44,495 bases of DNA from Tessaracoccus sp. SD287. GTDB lineage: Bacteria; Actinomycetota; Actinomycetes; Propionibacteriales; Propionibacteriaceae. The number at the start of each line of letters is the position of its first letter. Positions within the stretch are counted from its first letter, which is position 1. Where the stretch lies: NCBI RefSeq assembly GCF_017355265.1, contig NZ_JADIJQ010000027.1, positions 1 through 44,495 of the forward strand, in the 5' to 3' direction. Under the pieces are notes generated by a model, which worked only from the letters and a program-made list of their open reading frames with translations, was not told the DNA's origin and did no database searches. The translations under genes were made by a program, and so were the position numbers. Shown here piece by piece: positions 25,862-33,499 of this stretch.

Positions 25862-27021
25862 CACTTGCGCCGTTCCATGTAGGCCATGAAGGCTCGGTAG
25901 AGGACGGGGTTGATCGGCTTGTCCCACTCACCGACATAGCTGACGGCCTGCCCCCCGGTGCCGACCTTGAACTGGATCAGGCCGATCTCGGGGTGGTCCT
26001 CGGCGACGGCAGGGGTGATGCCGCGCAGGTCGTAGACCTCGGCGCCGGCGGCCAGCGCGTCGGTGATCATCTGCCACTGGATGCGGTTCGAGCCGCGCAC
26101 CTCACGCTTGGCGTTGGTGGAGGCGCCGTAGGAGTACCAGGCGTGGCGTCCGACCTGGACGTAGGTGGTGGCCGCGACCAGGTCGCCCTCGTGGTGGGCC
26201 AGGTACAACGTCATGCGCTGCTCGTCTTCACCGCGCAGCGCGTCCCACATGGTCTCGAAGTAGCCCAGCGGACGTCCGGTGAAACCGTCGCGCTCGGCCG
26301 TCTCGAGATAGACCCGGTGGAAGTCGGCCAGGTCGGCGCGGGTGCCCTGGCGCACCTGCACCCCGGCCTTGTCGGCCTTCTTGATGTTGCGGCGCCACTG
26401 CTGGTTCATCCCGGCCAGCACCGCCTCGGCGGTGAGCGGCGGGTGGCCCTCGGCCGTCCGGTCGGTCAGCGGCAACTGGAAGTTGTACTGCGGCTGGCCG
26501 GCGGTGAACCCCTCGGCGTCGCGGGGGGCGCGCCAGCGCAGGTGGGTGAGGGTGTTCGCGAGCCGGGTGGCGGCATTGGCCGTCTCGTCCGGGGTGACCT
26601 CGGCCAGGGTGGTGATGGCCGGGTCGGCGATGGCGGCCTTGATGGTCTCGGTGTGCCAGCGGTGGTGCACCAGGGTGGGACCGATGCGCACCGCGAAGGC
26701 ACCCTGCTTTCGAGCGTGGCCGACCAGGGCGTCGAGCAGTTCGGGGACGTCGCGGCGCCCCCAGTCAAGGACGGGGCCTTCTGGCAGGTAGGCCAGGTAG
26801 CGCTTGAGCCGGGGCAGCTGCCGGTACAGCACAAGCCCCACGCCAATGAGTTGGGAGCCGTCGAACCAGCCCAACAGCTCCGGCATCCACTCGGGCTTCA
26901 CCTTGGCCCACGCCGGGGTCTGCAGGAAGCTGACGGTGGTGGCGAAGTCACTGCCCGGCGCCGAGACGCGGTTGATGAACGCCAGGTACTCGGACGCCTG
27001 GAGCTGCCTGATCTGGATCAC
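25861..27021 (-). CDS. FemAB-family peptidoglycan bridge aminoacyltransferase
   Basis: The 386-residue protein carries two GNAT-like halves. LQTPAWAKVKPEW lies near the N-terminus, YLPEGPVLDWG in the middle of the first half, and AGMNQQWRRNIKKADKAGVQV and WYSYGASTNAKREVRGSNRIQWQMI in the second half, as in FemA/FemB/FemX. These enzymes use aminoacyl-tRNA to add the bridge residue to lipid II. There is no long coiled coil, as expected for the shorter actinobacterial type. GTG 27021 is chosen because a TAGATT box lies 7 nt upstream. A longer open frame reads back into the 41-bp repeats and is not coding. The racemase-like gene follows with a one-base overlap. Confidence 0.85.
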   Translation of the reverse strand: MIQIRQLQASEYLAFINRVSAPGSDFATTVSFLQTPAWAKVKPEWMPELLGWFDGSQLIGVGLVLYRQLPRLKRYLAYLPEGPVLDWGRRDVPELLDALVGHARKQGAFAVRIGPTLVHHRWHTETIKAAIADPAITTLAEVTPDETANAATRLANTLTHLRWRAPRDAEGFTAGQPQYNFQLPLTDRTAEGHPPLTAEAVLAGMNQQWRRNIKKADKAGVQVRQGTRADLADFHRVYLETAERDGFTGRPLGYFETMWDALRGEDEQRMTLYLAHHEGDLVAATTYVQVGRHAWYSYGASTNAKREVRGSNRIQWQMITDALAAGAEVYDLRGITPAVAEDHPEIGLIQFKVGTGGQAVSYVGEWDKPINPVLYRAFMAYMERRK

Positions 27022-27028
27022 GCGACCA

Positions 27029-27034
27029 AATCTA
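27029..27034 (-). promoter_or_regulatory. -10 box of the FemAB gene
   Basis: TAGATT on the minus strand is 7 nt before GTG 27021, a leaderless arrangement that decides the start. Confidence 0.5.
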
Positions 27035-27107
27035 GCGGTCCACCGTTGGGCGCGGCCGAACGCAGGCTCCGGTGGTGGCGCACCAGGCGGGACGCGGCAG
27101 ATGTGCA

Positions 27108-27220
27108 CGAGTCTCCACATCCAGCGTGTGCGTCGCTGCGGGCGCGTACGAGTCTCCACATCCAGCTTGTGCGTCGCTGCGGGCGCGTACGAGTCTCCAC
27201 ATCCAGCTTGTGCGTCGCTC
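27108..27220. repeat. 41-bp tandem direct repeats
   Basis: A 41-bp unit beginning CGAGTCTCCACATCCAGC starts at 27108, 27149 and 27190; the first two are complete and differ by about one base, the third diverges after 27220. There are no spacers, so this is not CRISPR. It lies in the 283-bp gap between the FemAB and AbiEi/DUF559 copy 2 genes and contains the word TTGTGCGTCGC shared with the 28.4-kb repeats. Confidence 0.85.
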
Positions 27221-27275
27221 TTCGGGGATGTGCGTTGCTGCAGGTCCGCATGAGCGCGAGGTCCGACGCACAAGC
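27206..27275. repeat. 70-bp palindromic element, left of AbiEi/DUF559 copy 2
   Basis: GCTTGTGCGTCG (27206-27217) and CGACGCACAAGC (27264-27275) are a perfect 12-bp inverted repeat. It overlaps the third 41-bp repeat and lies 30 bp past the stop of the nuclease-like gene. Confidence 0.7.
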
Positions 27276-27304
27276 GCGTGAAGGGGCGGTGTTCACACGC
27301 GGGC

Positions 27305-28240
27305 TCAGGAAGCGCCCAAGTACTGGTTGCGCTTCCTTGCTTCACGAAGCGCCTGCTGCAGCCAGCCGATGACCACCTCGGGTCGACGGATCAAGTCGTC
27401 CCAGACCCATCGAACCACGATCAGGCCCAACCGCCGGAGCCGGTCCTCCCTGCGCTTCTCGAGCCAGACGATCTTCCCAGGAGTCTGGCCACTGTGGGCG
27501 TTCGCGTGGTACTTCGCTTGGCCGTCGAACTCACCGACGACGCCGTCTGCCCACCAGAAGTCGACCCGGTCGGTGCCCTCGGCGTGGTGGAACTCCTTCT
27601 GCAGCGCATCCGGCGCCAGACCCGCCTCGATGAACACCATCCTGCTGAGTGACTCCGCAGGGCTCTCGGCACGTGGGTCACTGGACTCCAGCACCCGACG
27701 CGCATTGCGGACGCCGGGGATGCCCCGCATCCGAACGAGCGTCTCCTGCACACCTGCCGGCGTGCTGAGCAACTGCCGGAATGCCTGGTCGTGAGCTGCC
27801 AACGCCCAGCCTGGTGCCACGGTGCGGCCGAGGTCTGCAAGCGTCCGCGCCACCGAGGTGACCGCCATTCCCTTGACGTCGGTGACTTCGTGGGGCAGGA
27901 GCGAGGTGCGCGTCAGTCGGACTCCCTCCACGTGGCTACCGCCCGTCCCGTCGGGTTTGATCATGTGGACGTGGGCGAGTGAGGCGCGGGGGACGGGAAG
28001 GCCGTGTGCGACTGCAGCAGTGACATGGCTGAACACGAGGGAGGGGTCCCCGACCCGGGCGGCGGCGCGGGCGTGAAGCAGGTGTTGTTCTTCAGTGCCG
28101 GGGTCACCGGCATCCGGGTCGGCACTCGAGTAGACGCCACGGAACAATCGTTGCAGCGTCCCGGCCTTCACGCGTCGGCGGATCTCGTCATCGTCGTAAC
28201 CCTGCAGCAGGAGTTCGGCCCGGGTGGTCAGAGGCAGCAT
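27305..28240 (-). CDS. AbiEi-like winged-helix / DUF559 (Vsr-like nuclease) protein, copy 2
   Basis: The 311-residue paralogue of 16337-17278 has the same plan. A winged-helix start (LTTRAELLLQGYDDDEIRRRV, TLQRLFRGVYS) is followed by a middle domain with VFSHVTAAVAHGLPV. A C-terminal nuclease-like part contains VDFWW, VVGEFDGQAKY, EKRREDRLRRLGLIVVRW and a final W-x-DDL. The Asp, Glu/Asp and Lys of a PD-(D/E)XK-type site are present. No adjacent toxin is seen. Palindromes with a CTTGTGCGTCGC word lie on both sides. Whether it cleaves DNA, acts as repressor, or both cannot be read from sequence. Confidence 0.78.
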   Translation of the reverse strand: MLPLTTRAELLLQGYDDDEIRRRVKAGTLQRLFRGVYSSADPDAGDPGTEEQHLLHARAAARVGDPSLVFSHVTAAVAHGLPVPRASLAHVHMIKPDGTGGSHVEGVRLTRTSLLPHEVTDVKGMAVTSVARTLADLGRTVAPGWALAAHDQAFRQLLSTPAGVQETLVRMRGIPGVRNARRVLESSDPRAESPAESLSRMVFIEAGLAPDALQKEFHHAEGTDRVDFWWADGVVGEFDGQAKYHANAHSGQTPGKIVWLEKRREDRLRRLGLIVVRWVWDDLIRRPEVVIGWLQQALREARKRNQYLGAS

Positions 28241-28430
28241 GCCTCGACGATGTCAAGGGGTGCCATCGGACACCAGAGCCAGTCGTCCAGCTGTGGACAA
28301 CTGGGGCCCGCGAGACTGCCCCTGTGGATGACTCACAGGCCGGACAAGCCGGGTGGGTCACGCCGGAGTGTCGGCCTCGAACCCAGCCTAGGCCGCCGCG
28401 CTGCTCAGCGACGGCGTCCCAATCCTGCGC

Positions 28431-28496
28431 CTGTGCGTCGCTGTGCGGCCCTGTGCGGTGCTGCAGGAGCGCACAAGAACGAGCTGCGACGCACAA
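28431..28496. repeat. 66-bp palindromic element, right of AbiEi/DUF559 copy 2
   Basis: CTGTGCGTCGC (28431-28441) and GCGACGCACAA (28486-28496) are inverted with one mismatch. An inner pair (TGTGCG/CGCACA) lies within. The arm word is the same as in the element at 27206-27275. Confidence 0.6.
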
Positions 28497-28592
28497 GTGG
28501 GAGACCGGGTGGTCGTGCGTGCCTGCAGCAGCGCACACGTGGGAGGCGGGGTGGTCGTGCGTGCCTGCGGCAGCGCACGAGTGGGAGACGGG
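28497..28592. repeat. 42-bp tandem direct repeats
   Basis: A 42-bp unit beginning GTGGGAGRCGGG starts at 28497, 28539 and (partial) 28581. It abuts the palindrome at 28431-28496 and has no spacers. Together with it the repeats fill the middle of the 397-bp gap between 28241 and 28637. I see no gene in the rest of that gap. Confidence 0.8.
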
Positions 28593-28610
28593 CCCCCTCA
28601 AGACAGGGGG
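28593..28610 (-). terminator. Hairpin after the alkyl-DHAP-synthase-like gene
   Basis: CCCCCT (28593-28598) and AGGGGG (28605-28610) form a 6-bp GC stem 27 bp past the stop. There is no T run on the minus strand. Confidence 0.35.
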
Positions 28611-28637
28611 GTTGTGCTCGCTGCCCGGCCCCGCGTC

Positions 28638-30389
28638 CTACGCTCCCGGCTGCTGGGAGTTGCTGGACACCCCCGGCAGGCCGTCGTGGATGATCTTGCC
28701 CGGGTTCAGGTTGTGGCCCGGGTCCACGCCCTCGAAGAGCACCTTCTGGACGTGCACCCCGGCCTCGGAGATGTCCTGGGCCATCCACGGGGAGTGCTCC
28801 TCGCCGACCCCATGGTGATGGCTGACGGTGCCGTGGTGGTCCATGAACGACTGCTGCACGGCCTGCTTGACCGCGTCGTAGGTCTCCAGCACGGTGTCGG
28901 GGTTGTTGTCGGCCACGGCGAAGGTGAAGTACTGGCAGGCACCGATGCGGTAGCTGTGCGAGATGTGGCACATGATGAAGCCCTTGTGGCCGGTGGCGTC
29001 GAAGGCCTCCTGGGCGCGCTGGACGGTCTCATCGTGCATGGTCAACGCATTGGCCCAGGTCGACGTCGTCTCGGACACGTCGGCGGGAATGCCGCGGTCG
29101 AGCAGGAAGTCACGGATGTAGGGGATGTCGAACTTCTTCTCGTCATACATCGAGCCGGGGCCCTTGCCGACGCCCATGCCGCCCCACTTGCGCACGATCT
29201 TGGCGACCAGCCCCTTCTGGAAGCGGACGTTGACCGCCGAACCCTCGAAACCGATGAAGCTCAGGCAGATCTCATTGAGGTCCCAGCCCTTGGCGACCAT
29301 GACCTTCTCGACGGCCTTGTTCACGTACTTGCTGACCGTGGACTTGCCGCCGGAGCTGTTCGCCATCGAGAACCGGGTCTCGTTGGCGTCGGAGACCCGC
29401 ACCATCACCGGTGAGGCGTCGGAGTGGCAGATCTCTTCGGCAGCCTTCAGGCCCGAGGCGTAGTCGGGGAAGAAGTAGGCCTGGATCTCCTTGTGCTCGG
29501 CCAGACGGTGCACGTTCATCGAGACCTCGGTGATGACGCCCAGACGTCCCTCGGAGCCAATGAGCATCTCGCGCACGCTGGGACCCGACGAGGACGAGGG
29601 CAGCGGGTTGAGGTGCAGCACCTGGGTGCACTGGCCGGGCACCCGGTCGGTCGCGGTTGCCGAGGGCAGCACCACGCGCATGCCGCGGGTGATGTCGGCG
29701 ATGTCGCCGTACTTGTCGGACTGGTTGCCCGAGGAACGGGTCGCCACCCACCCGCCGACGGTCGACCAGAGGAACGAGTCGGGGAAGTGGCCCAGGGTCC
29801 AGCCGCGGGCGTTGAGCTGCTTTTCCATGTCTGGCCCGTAGGTGCCGGCCTGGATGCGGGCCAGCCCCGAGACCTCGTCGATCTCGAGCACCTTGTTCAG
29901 CCGTCCCATGTCCATCGAGACGACCTGACGGGTCTCACCGGGCACGGCCTCCAGCGCGGCAACGATGTTGGAGCCGCCGCCGTAGGGAATGAGCACCCCG
30001 TCGGCTGCGATGACGGCGTCGACGATCGCGACCACCTCGTCCTCGGTGCCGGGGTAGACGACCACGTCGGGGATGCGTCCCAGGATGTTCTGGCGCAGCC
30101 GCACCAGGTCACGCACGCCCTTGCCGTAGCAGTGGGCCACCCGGACCTCGTCGTCGAGGAAGACGTTGGCCTCGCCGGCTGCCTCGACCAGGCGTGCCCG
30201 CAGGTCGTCACTGAGTTCGCTGGCCGGCACCGTCAGCTCGTCGAACTGGGGTCGCTTGACCGGGATCGCGTCGAGGTCGACGTCCATGACGTCCAGGACG
30301 AAGGGCTTGAACTTGGGCTTGTTGCCGATGGAGAAGGCGACGCCCTCGTCGCCCCACCCCCACCACTTCTGGTTCTTGACGCCGGTCAC
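28638..30389 (-). CDS. Alkyldihydroxyacetonephosphate synthase-like flavoprotein
   Basis: The 583-residue protein belongs to the FAD-PCMH (vanillyl-alcohol oxidase) family. The FAD domain has PYGGGSNIV and FLWSTVGGWVATRSSGNQSDKYGDI, the latter very close to the WSTLGGW region of human AGPS. The C-terminal part has IGACQYFTFAV, matching the catalytic Tyr region, and GTVSHHHGVGEEH, matching the His triad. AGPS swaps the acyl chain of acyl-DHAP for a fatty alcohol, forming the ether bond. GTG 30389 overlaps the stop of the upstream PlsC gene (GTGA), so both are translated together. D-lactate-dehydrogenase-like relatives lack the HHH motif. Actual substrate is unproven. Confidence 0.78.
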   Translation of the reverse strand: MTGVKNQKWWGWGDEGVAFSIGNKPKFKPFVLDVMDVDLDAIPVKRPQFDELTVPASELSDDLRARLVEAAGEANVFLDDEVRVAHCYGKGVRDLVRLRQNILGRIPDVVVYPGTEDEVVAIVDAVIAADGVLIPYGGGSNIVAALEAVPGETRQVVSMDMGRLNKVLEIDEVSGLARIQAGTYGPDMEKQLNARGWTLGHFPDSFLWSTVGGWVATRSSGNQSDKYGDIADITRGMRVVLPSATATDRVPGQCTQVLHLNPLPSSSSGPSVREMLIGSEGRLGVITEVSMNVHRLAEHKEIQAYFFPDYASGLKAAEEICHSDASPVMVRVSDANETRFSMANSSGGKSTVSKYVNKAVEKVMVAKGWDLNEICLSFIGFEGSAVNVRFQKGLVAKIVRKWGGMGVGKGPGSMYDEKKFDIPYIRDFLLDRGIPADVSETTSTWANALTMHDETVQRAQEAFDATGHKGFIMCHISHSYRIGACQYFTFAVADNNPDTVLETYDAVKQAVQQSFMDHHGTVSHHHGVGEEHSPWMAQDISEAGVHVQKVLFEGVDPGHNLNPGKIIHDGLPGVSSNSQQPGA

Positions 30390-31255
30390 TTGGTCTCCTC
30401 GTTCCTGGCCCGCGACTTCTCGATCGCGACCGCTCGGGCGTACTCAGCCATGGTCTTCATCCCGTAGGCACGGGCCGTTGAGTCGTGCAGTTCGATGATC
30501 TTGCGGCGCACGCGCTCGTTGAAGTGGTGGGTGATCTCGCCCGGGTTGGGGCGCATCGGGTGTCCGTAGACGACGTGGACCGGCGGGCGCCCCTTTGGCA
30601 TGCCCTTCTGGTGCGGCGGCCAGGCGGCGAACCCGCCGACGATGGCGAAGGGGACGATCGGCACGGCACGGCTGATGGCCAGCCCGGCAGCCCCGGGGGT
30701 GAACACGCCCATCGCGCCGTTGTAGGTGCGCCCACCCTCGGGGAACAGCAGGATCGGGACGCCGTCGCTGAGCAGCGCGGCGGCGAGCCCCCGGTGGGAG
30801 GCGGCCTTGCGCTTGGCCTTGATGTCCTCGGGGGACTCCGGGGCCCCGGCAGCCTTCCTGGCCTTCTCCAGGGCACGTTCCTCCGGTGACTTCTTGGCGC
30901 GGCGTTCCACCGGAAAGGCGTTGAACAGGTGCGAGACCGACGCCGACTTCCACCAGTTGGTGAACCAGAAGTCGGCGGCGGCACCCGCGGACAGGTACCG
31001 GGCCAGGCGCGGCGGCAACGACCCGAAGACCAGTGGCGTGTCGAAGTGGCTGGAATGGTTGCCGACGGCGACGAAGGTGTCGGGGCAGTCGTCCAGGTTC
31101 TCGACGCCGTGCACCGAGACGTTCAGGATGCGCCACACGTAGGGCTTGACCAGCAACATCCTGGTGGCCCGCCGGGCCGCTGCCTGCAGCGGGTTGTTGT
31201 ACTTGCTGCTGCGTTCGTCGCTGGTCCTGGTGGCCTGCTCGTCAGATCGCCCCAT
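30386..31255 (-). CDS. PlsC-type acyltransferase
   Basis: The 289-residue protein has the HX4D acyltransferase motif in VGNHSSHFDTP and the block III motif in LLFPEGGRTYNGAMG. A block IV-like IVPFAIVGG stretch follows. Such enzymes acylate lysophosphatidate or related glycerol phosphates at the membrane. Between the SDR and AGPS-like genes it may act on DHAP or an alkyl-DHAP product. ATG 31255 (or GTG 31258) begins about 7 nt after the SDR stop. A stretch at residues 120-155 is Lys/Ala/Glu-rich and is an insertion compared with short PlsC proteins. Confidence 0.82.
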   Translation of the reverse strand: MGRSDEQATRTSDERSSKYNNPLQAAARRATRMLLVKPYVWRILNVSVHGVENLDDCPDTFVAVGNHSSHFDTPLVFGSLPPRLARYLSAGAAADFWFTNWWKSASVSHLFNAFPVERRAKKSPEERALEKARKAAGAPESPEDIKAKRKAASHRGLAAALLSDGVPILLFPEGGRTYNGAMGVFTPGAAGLAISRAVPIVPFAIVGGFAAWPPHQKGMPKGRPPVHVVYGHPMRPNPGEITHHFNERVRRKIIELHDSTARAYGMKTMAEYARAVAIEKSRARNEETK

Positions 31256-31261
31256 CACACA

Positions 31262-32038
31262 TCACTTCTTGCGACGACTGGACGACAGCCGACGGCTGAA
31301 CCAACGGATGAATCCCTTCGGGCCGTAGGTGGCCACGGCGATGGCCAGCTTCCACTTCAGCGTCGGGATGGAGACCAACTTGTTCTTGTCATTGTCCCGC
31401 AGCGCCTCGCTGACGAGCACGTCGATGTCGACCCAGACGATCTCGGGCAGGTTGGTCTTCTTGATCTGGGCACGGTCGTGGAACTCGGTGTGCACCCACC
31501 CGGGGCACAGGGCGGTCACCTTGATGCCGGTGTCGTACAGTTCGGCGGCCAGCGCCTCCGAGAAGGTCAGCACCCACGACTTGATGGCGGAGTAGTTGCC
31601 ACTCATGATCCACGCCGAGGTGGACGCGACGTTGATGATGTTGCCCTGCCCCCGGCTCTTCATGGCGCGGCCTGCGGCGGCGCTCAGTTCCAGGACGGCC
31701 CACACCATCACGTCGAAGGCCCGTCTCTGCAGGTCGAGCTTGGACTTGTCCAGCAGGTCGGCGTGCAGCCCGAAGCCGGCGTTGTTGACGAGCATGTCGA
31801 CGGGGGACTCGACCGATTCGAGGCGGTCGGCGACCCGGGTGACGTCGGCAGCGACGGACAGGTCTGCCGCGAACACCTCGGCTGAGACGCCGTACTGGCG
31901 TTCGAGCTCACCCTTCAGCGCGGTCATCCGCTCGATGTCCCGGGCCACCAGAACCAGGTCGTAGCCGCGAGCCGCGAGATGTCGCACGAACGCGTGACCG
32001 ATTCCGGCAGTTGCGCCGGTCACCAATGCAGTTGCCAT
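31262..32038 (-). CDS. Short-chain dehydrogenase/reductase
   Basis: The 258-residue classical SDR has TGATAGIGHAF for NADP(H) binding, NNAGFG, a catalytic Ser in VASTSAW and YSAIK as the YX3K pair. It leads an operon with the PlsC and AGPS-like genes. In animal ether-lipid synthesis an SDR (PexRAP/DHRS7B) reduces alkyl-DHAP, so that role is attractive here but inferred. The C-terminus is basic (SRRLSSSRRKK) after a hydrophobic stretch, suggesting membrane association. ATG 32038 has a TAAGTT box 7 nt upstream, so it is probably leaderless and the operon promoter lies there. Confidence 0.83.
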   Translation of the reverse strand: MATALVTGATAGIGHAFVRHLAARGYDLVLVARDIERMTALKGELERQYGVSAEVFAADLSVAADVTRVADRLESVESPVDMLVNNAGFGLHADLLDKSKLDLQRRAFDVMVWAVLELSAAAGRAMKSRGQGNIINVASTSAWIMSGNYSAIKSWVLTFSEALAAELYDTGIKVTALCPGWVHTEFHDRAQIKKTNLPEIVWVDIDVLVSEALRDNDKNKLVSIPTLKWKLAIAVATYGPKGFIRWFSRRLSSSRRKK

Positions 32039-32045
32039 GGGCCCC

Positions 32046-32051
32046 AACTTA
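32046..32051 (-). promoter_or_regulatory. -10 box of the SDR-PlsC-AGPS operon
   Basis: TAAGTT on the minus strand is 7 nt before ATG 32038. No other promoter is evident before the two downstream genes. Confidence 0.4.
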
Positions 32052-32112
32052 CAAGATCTCGAGACCTCGCGGGATTCGGCCCATCCAGAGGCCCCGGTGA
32101 CCCCCACCCGGG

Positions 32113-32118
32113 TAGTTT
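32113..32118 (+). promoter_or_regulatory. -10 box of the His-rich lipoprotein gene
   Basis: TAGTTT lies 54 nt before GTG 32173, which has an AAGGAG site (32159-32164). Confidence 0.35.
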
Positions 32119-32172
32119 GCGTGGTGCGCCCAGCGGCGCATCCCCCTCATGCTCGACCAAGGAGCACCTTCG

Positions 32173-32957
32173 GTGAAGCGTCGTGGCCTCCTGGCCGTGG
32201 TTCCCCTGGCCTGGCTGGTCGCCGCCTGCGGTCAACAGCCCGACCCGAAGTTCAGCGTCGAGACCCCGCGGGTCGAGACGGCTGCCCCCGGGGAGTTCGC
32301 GTTCCGCCGTGGCGTGGTGCCGACCGACCAGTTCGTCGCCCGGGTCAAGACGGTCAATGCTGCCCAACACTCCTACAAGCTGACCGTCGAGATGCCGGAC
32401 CAGGGCGGTACCCGGACGGTGCAGGTGCGCGAACGCGACGACGCAGGCAGCTGGCGGTCGCACGCGCACGCCGTGCTGGGCGGCACCGACCGTGAGCTGA
32501 TCACCATCGGCGACCAGCAATGCTCAAGACCGATGGCACCTGGCAGCTCGCGGCCGGCGTGATCCTGTTCGGCGGTGAGGGGGACAAGGTCGAGATCTTC
32601 ACCGACATGCTCACCCAGGTCACCTACCAGGGTGCCGACGAGCACGGGCACCGCTTTGCCGGCGTGATGGACGTGAAGGGCTACCAGAACCAGGAGAACC
32701 ACGACCACGGCCACGGCGAGGACGAGCACGGCCACGGCGAAGACGACCACGAGCCCGGCGATGGCGACGACCACGACTACGAGCACGGCGGTGGCCCGGT
32801 GCTGGCGCCGGTGACCTTCTGGTCGGACGCCCAGCTGCGGATCGTTCGACTGACCCACGCCCTCGACGACCCCGACGCCGACGACGGCGAGCAGCAGCTG
32901 ACCGTGGAGTCGCGGACGGCCTTCGGTCAGCAGTTCGAGATCACGCCACCGTTGTGA
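32173..32957 (+). pseudogene. His-rich LprG/LppX-like lipoprotein, split by a frameshift
   Basis: The first part (from GTG 32173, AAGGAG site upstream) has a lipoprotein signal peptide with VAAC as lipobox, then a beta-rich domain. It runs in one frame to about 32519 and, unshifted, ends at 32562. The second part continues in the -1 frame from 32520 (MLKTDGTWQLAAG) to 32957. Joining them gives ITIGDQQ-MLKTDGTWQ, which fits one LppX/LprAFG-like domain. There is no slippery heptamer and no ribosome site before 32520, so a one-base deletion or sequencing error is more likely than two genes. The second part has a His/Asp/Glu-rich stretch (32698-32790), probably metal-binding. Confidence 0.6.
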
Positions 32958-32960
32958 GGC

Positions 32961-33479
32961 TCACAGGTCGTCGAGGTCGTCACGGAAGCGCTCGTAGGCC
33001 TCTTCCCATTCGGCGGCACGCACCGGGTTGTTGAGCGCCGCCACCAGGTCGCTGGTGGTGTCACGATCGGTGTCACCGTTGATCAGCACGGCCCGGACGC
33101 CGCCGGGGGCGACCTCGTCCAGGGTGCCCTCCTCGACCAGGTACTGCAGCGCGGCCAACACCGCCTCGACGGCGTCATCACCGCTCAGCCCGACGGTGGC
33201 CAGGGCCTCGGGAAGGGTGGTCGCGTCGTGGCGTTGGTGGGCGCGTGGGTTCCACCGCATCTCGAGCAGGGCACCCTCGTCCTCGACGATGTGCTCGGCG
33301 CCGCGGGCCAGCATGGCCCTCACCTCGTGCACGCCGGTCTGCACGCTGAGCGTGGCGGTGGTGGCGTCGCCACCGCCGAGCAGGCACCCCAGCGCCGTCA
33401 CCTCGGTCTGGTCGGCGACCAGCGCGCGGTAGGTGTCGGCGATCACGTCATGCAGTTCTGCCTGTGCCTCGGTTCCCAT
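32961..33479 (-). CDS. Hypothetical acidic protein
   Basis: The 172-residue acidic protein has no signal peptide, membrane segment or motif that I recognise. It appears mostly helical (AQAELHDVIADTYRALVADQTEV, AAEWEEAYERFRDDLDDL). It lies 20 bp after ackA on the same strand. A TATCGT box is 6 nt before ATG 33479, so it also has its own promoter. No function is proposed. Confidence 0.75.
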   Translation of the reverse strand: MGTEAQAELHDVIADTYRALVADQTEVTALGCLLGGGDATTATLSVQTGVHEVRAMLARGAEHIVEDEGALLEMRWNPRAHQRHDATTLPEALATVGLSGDDAVEAVLAALQYLVEEGTLDEVAPGGVRAVLINGDTDRDTTSDLVAALNNPVRAAEWEEAYERFRDDLDDL

Positions 33480-33485
33480 GACACG

Positions 33486-33491
33486 ACGATA
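33486..33491 (-). promoter_or_regulatory. -10 box of hypothetical gene 32961-33479
   Basis: TATCGT on the minus strand is 6 nt before ATG 33479, in the 20-bp gap after ackA. Confidence 0.4.
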
Positions 33492-33499
33492 GCCGTATC

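Noticed and set aside
27022..27345. N-terminal extension of the FemAB protein through the 41-bp repeats
   Set aside because: The extension would encode the repeats in a Trp/Arg/His-rich low-complexity stretch unlike FemAB, and a -10 box sits 7 nt before GTG 27021.
27108..28592. CRISPR-like arrays
   Set aside because: The 41- and 42-bp units are adjacent without spacers, and no Cas gene is present.
32510..32530. Programmed -1 frameshift in the lipoprotein gene
   Set aside because: There is no X-XXY-YYZ slippery heptamer and no evident stimulating structure, so a mutation or sequencing error is preferred.
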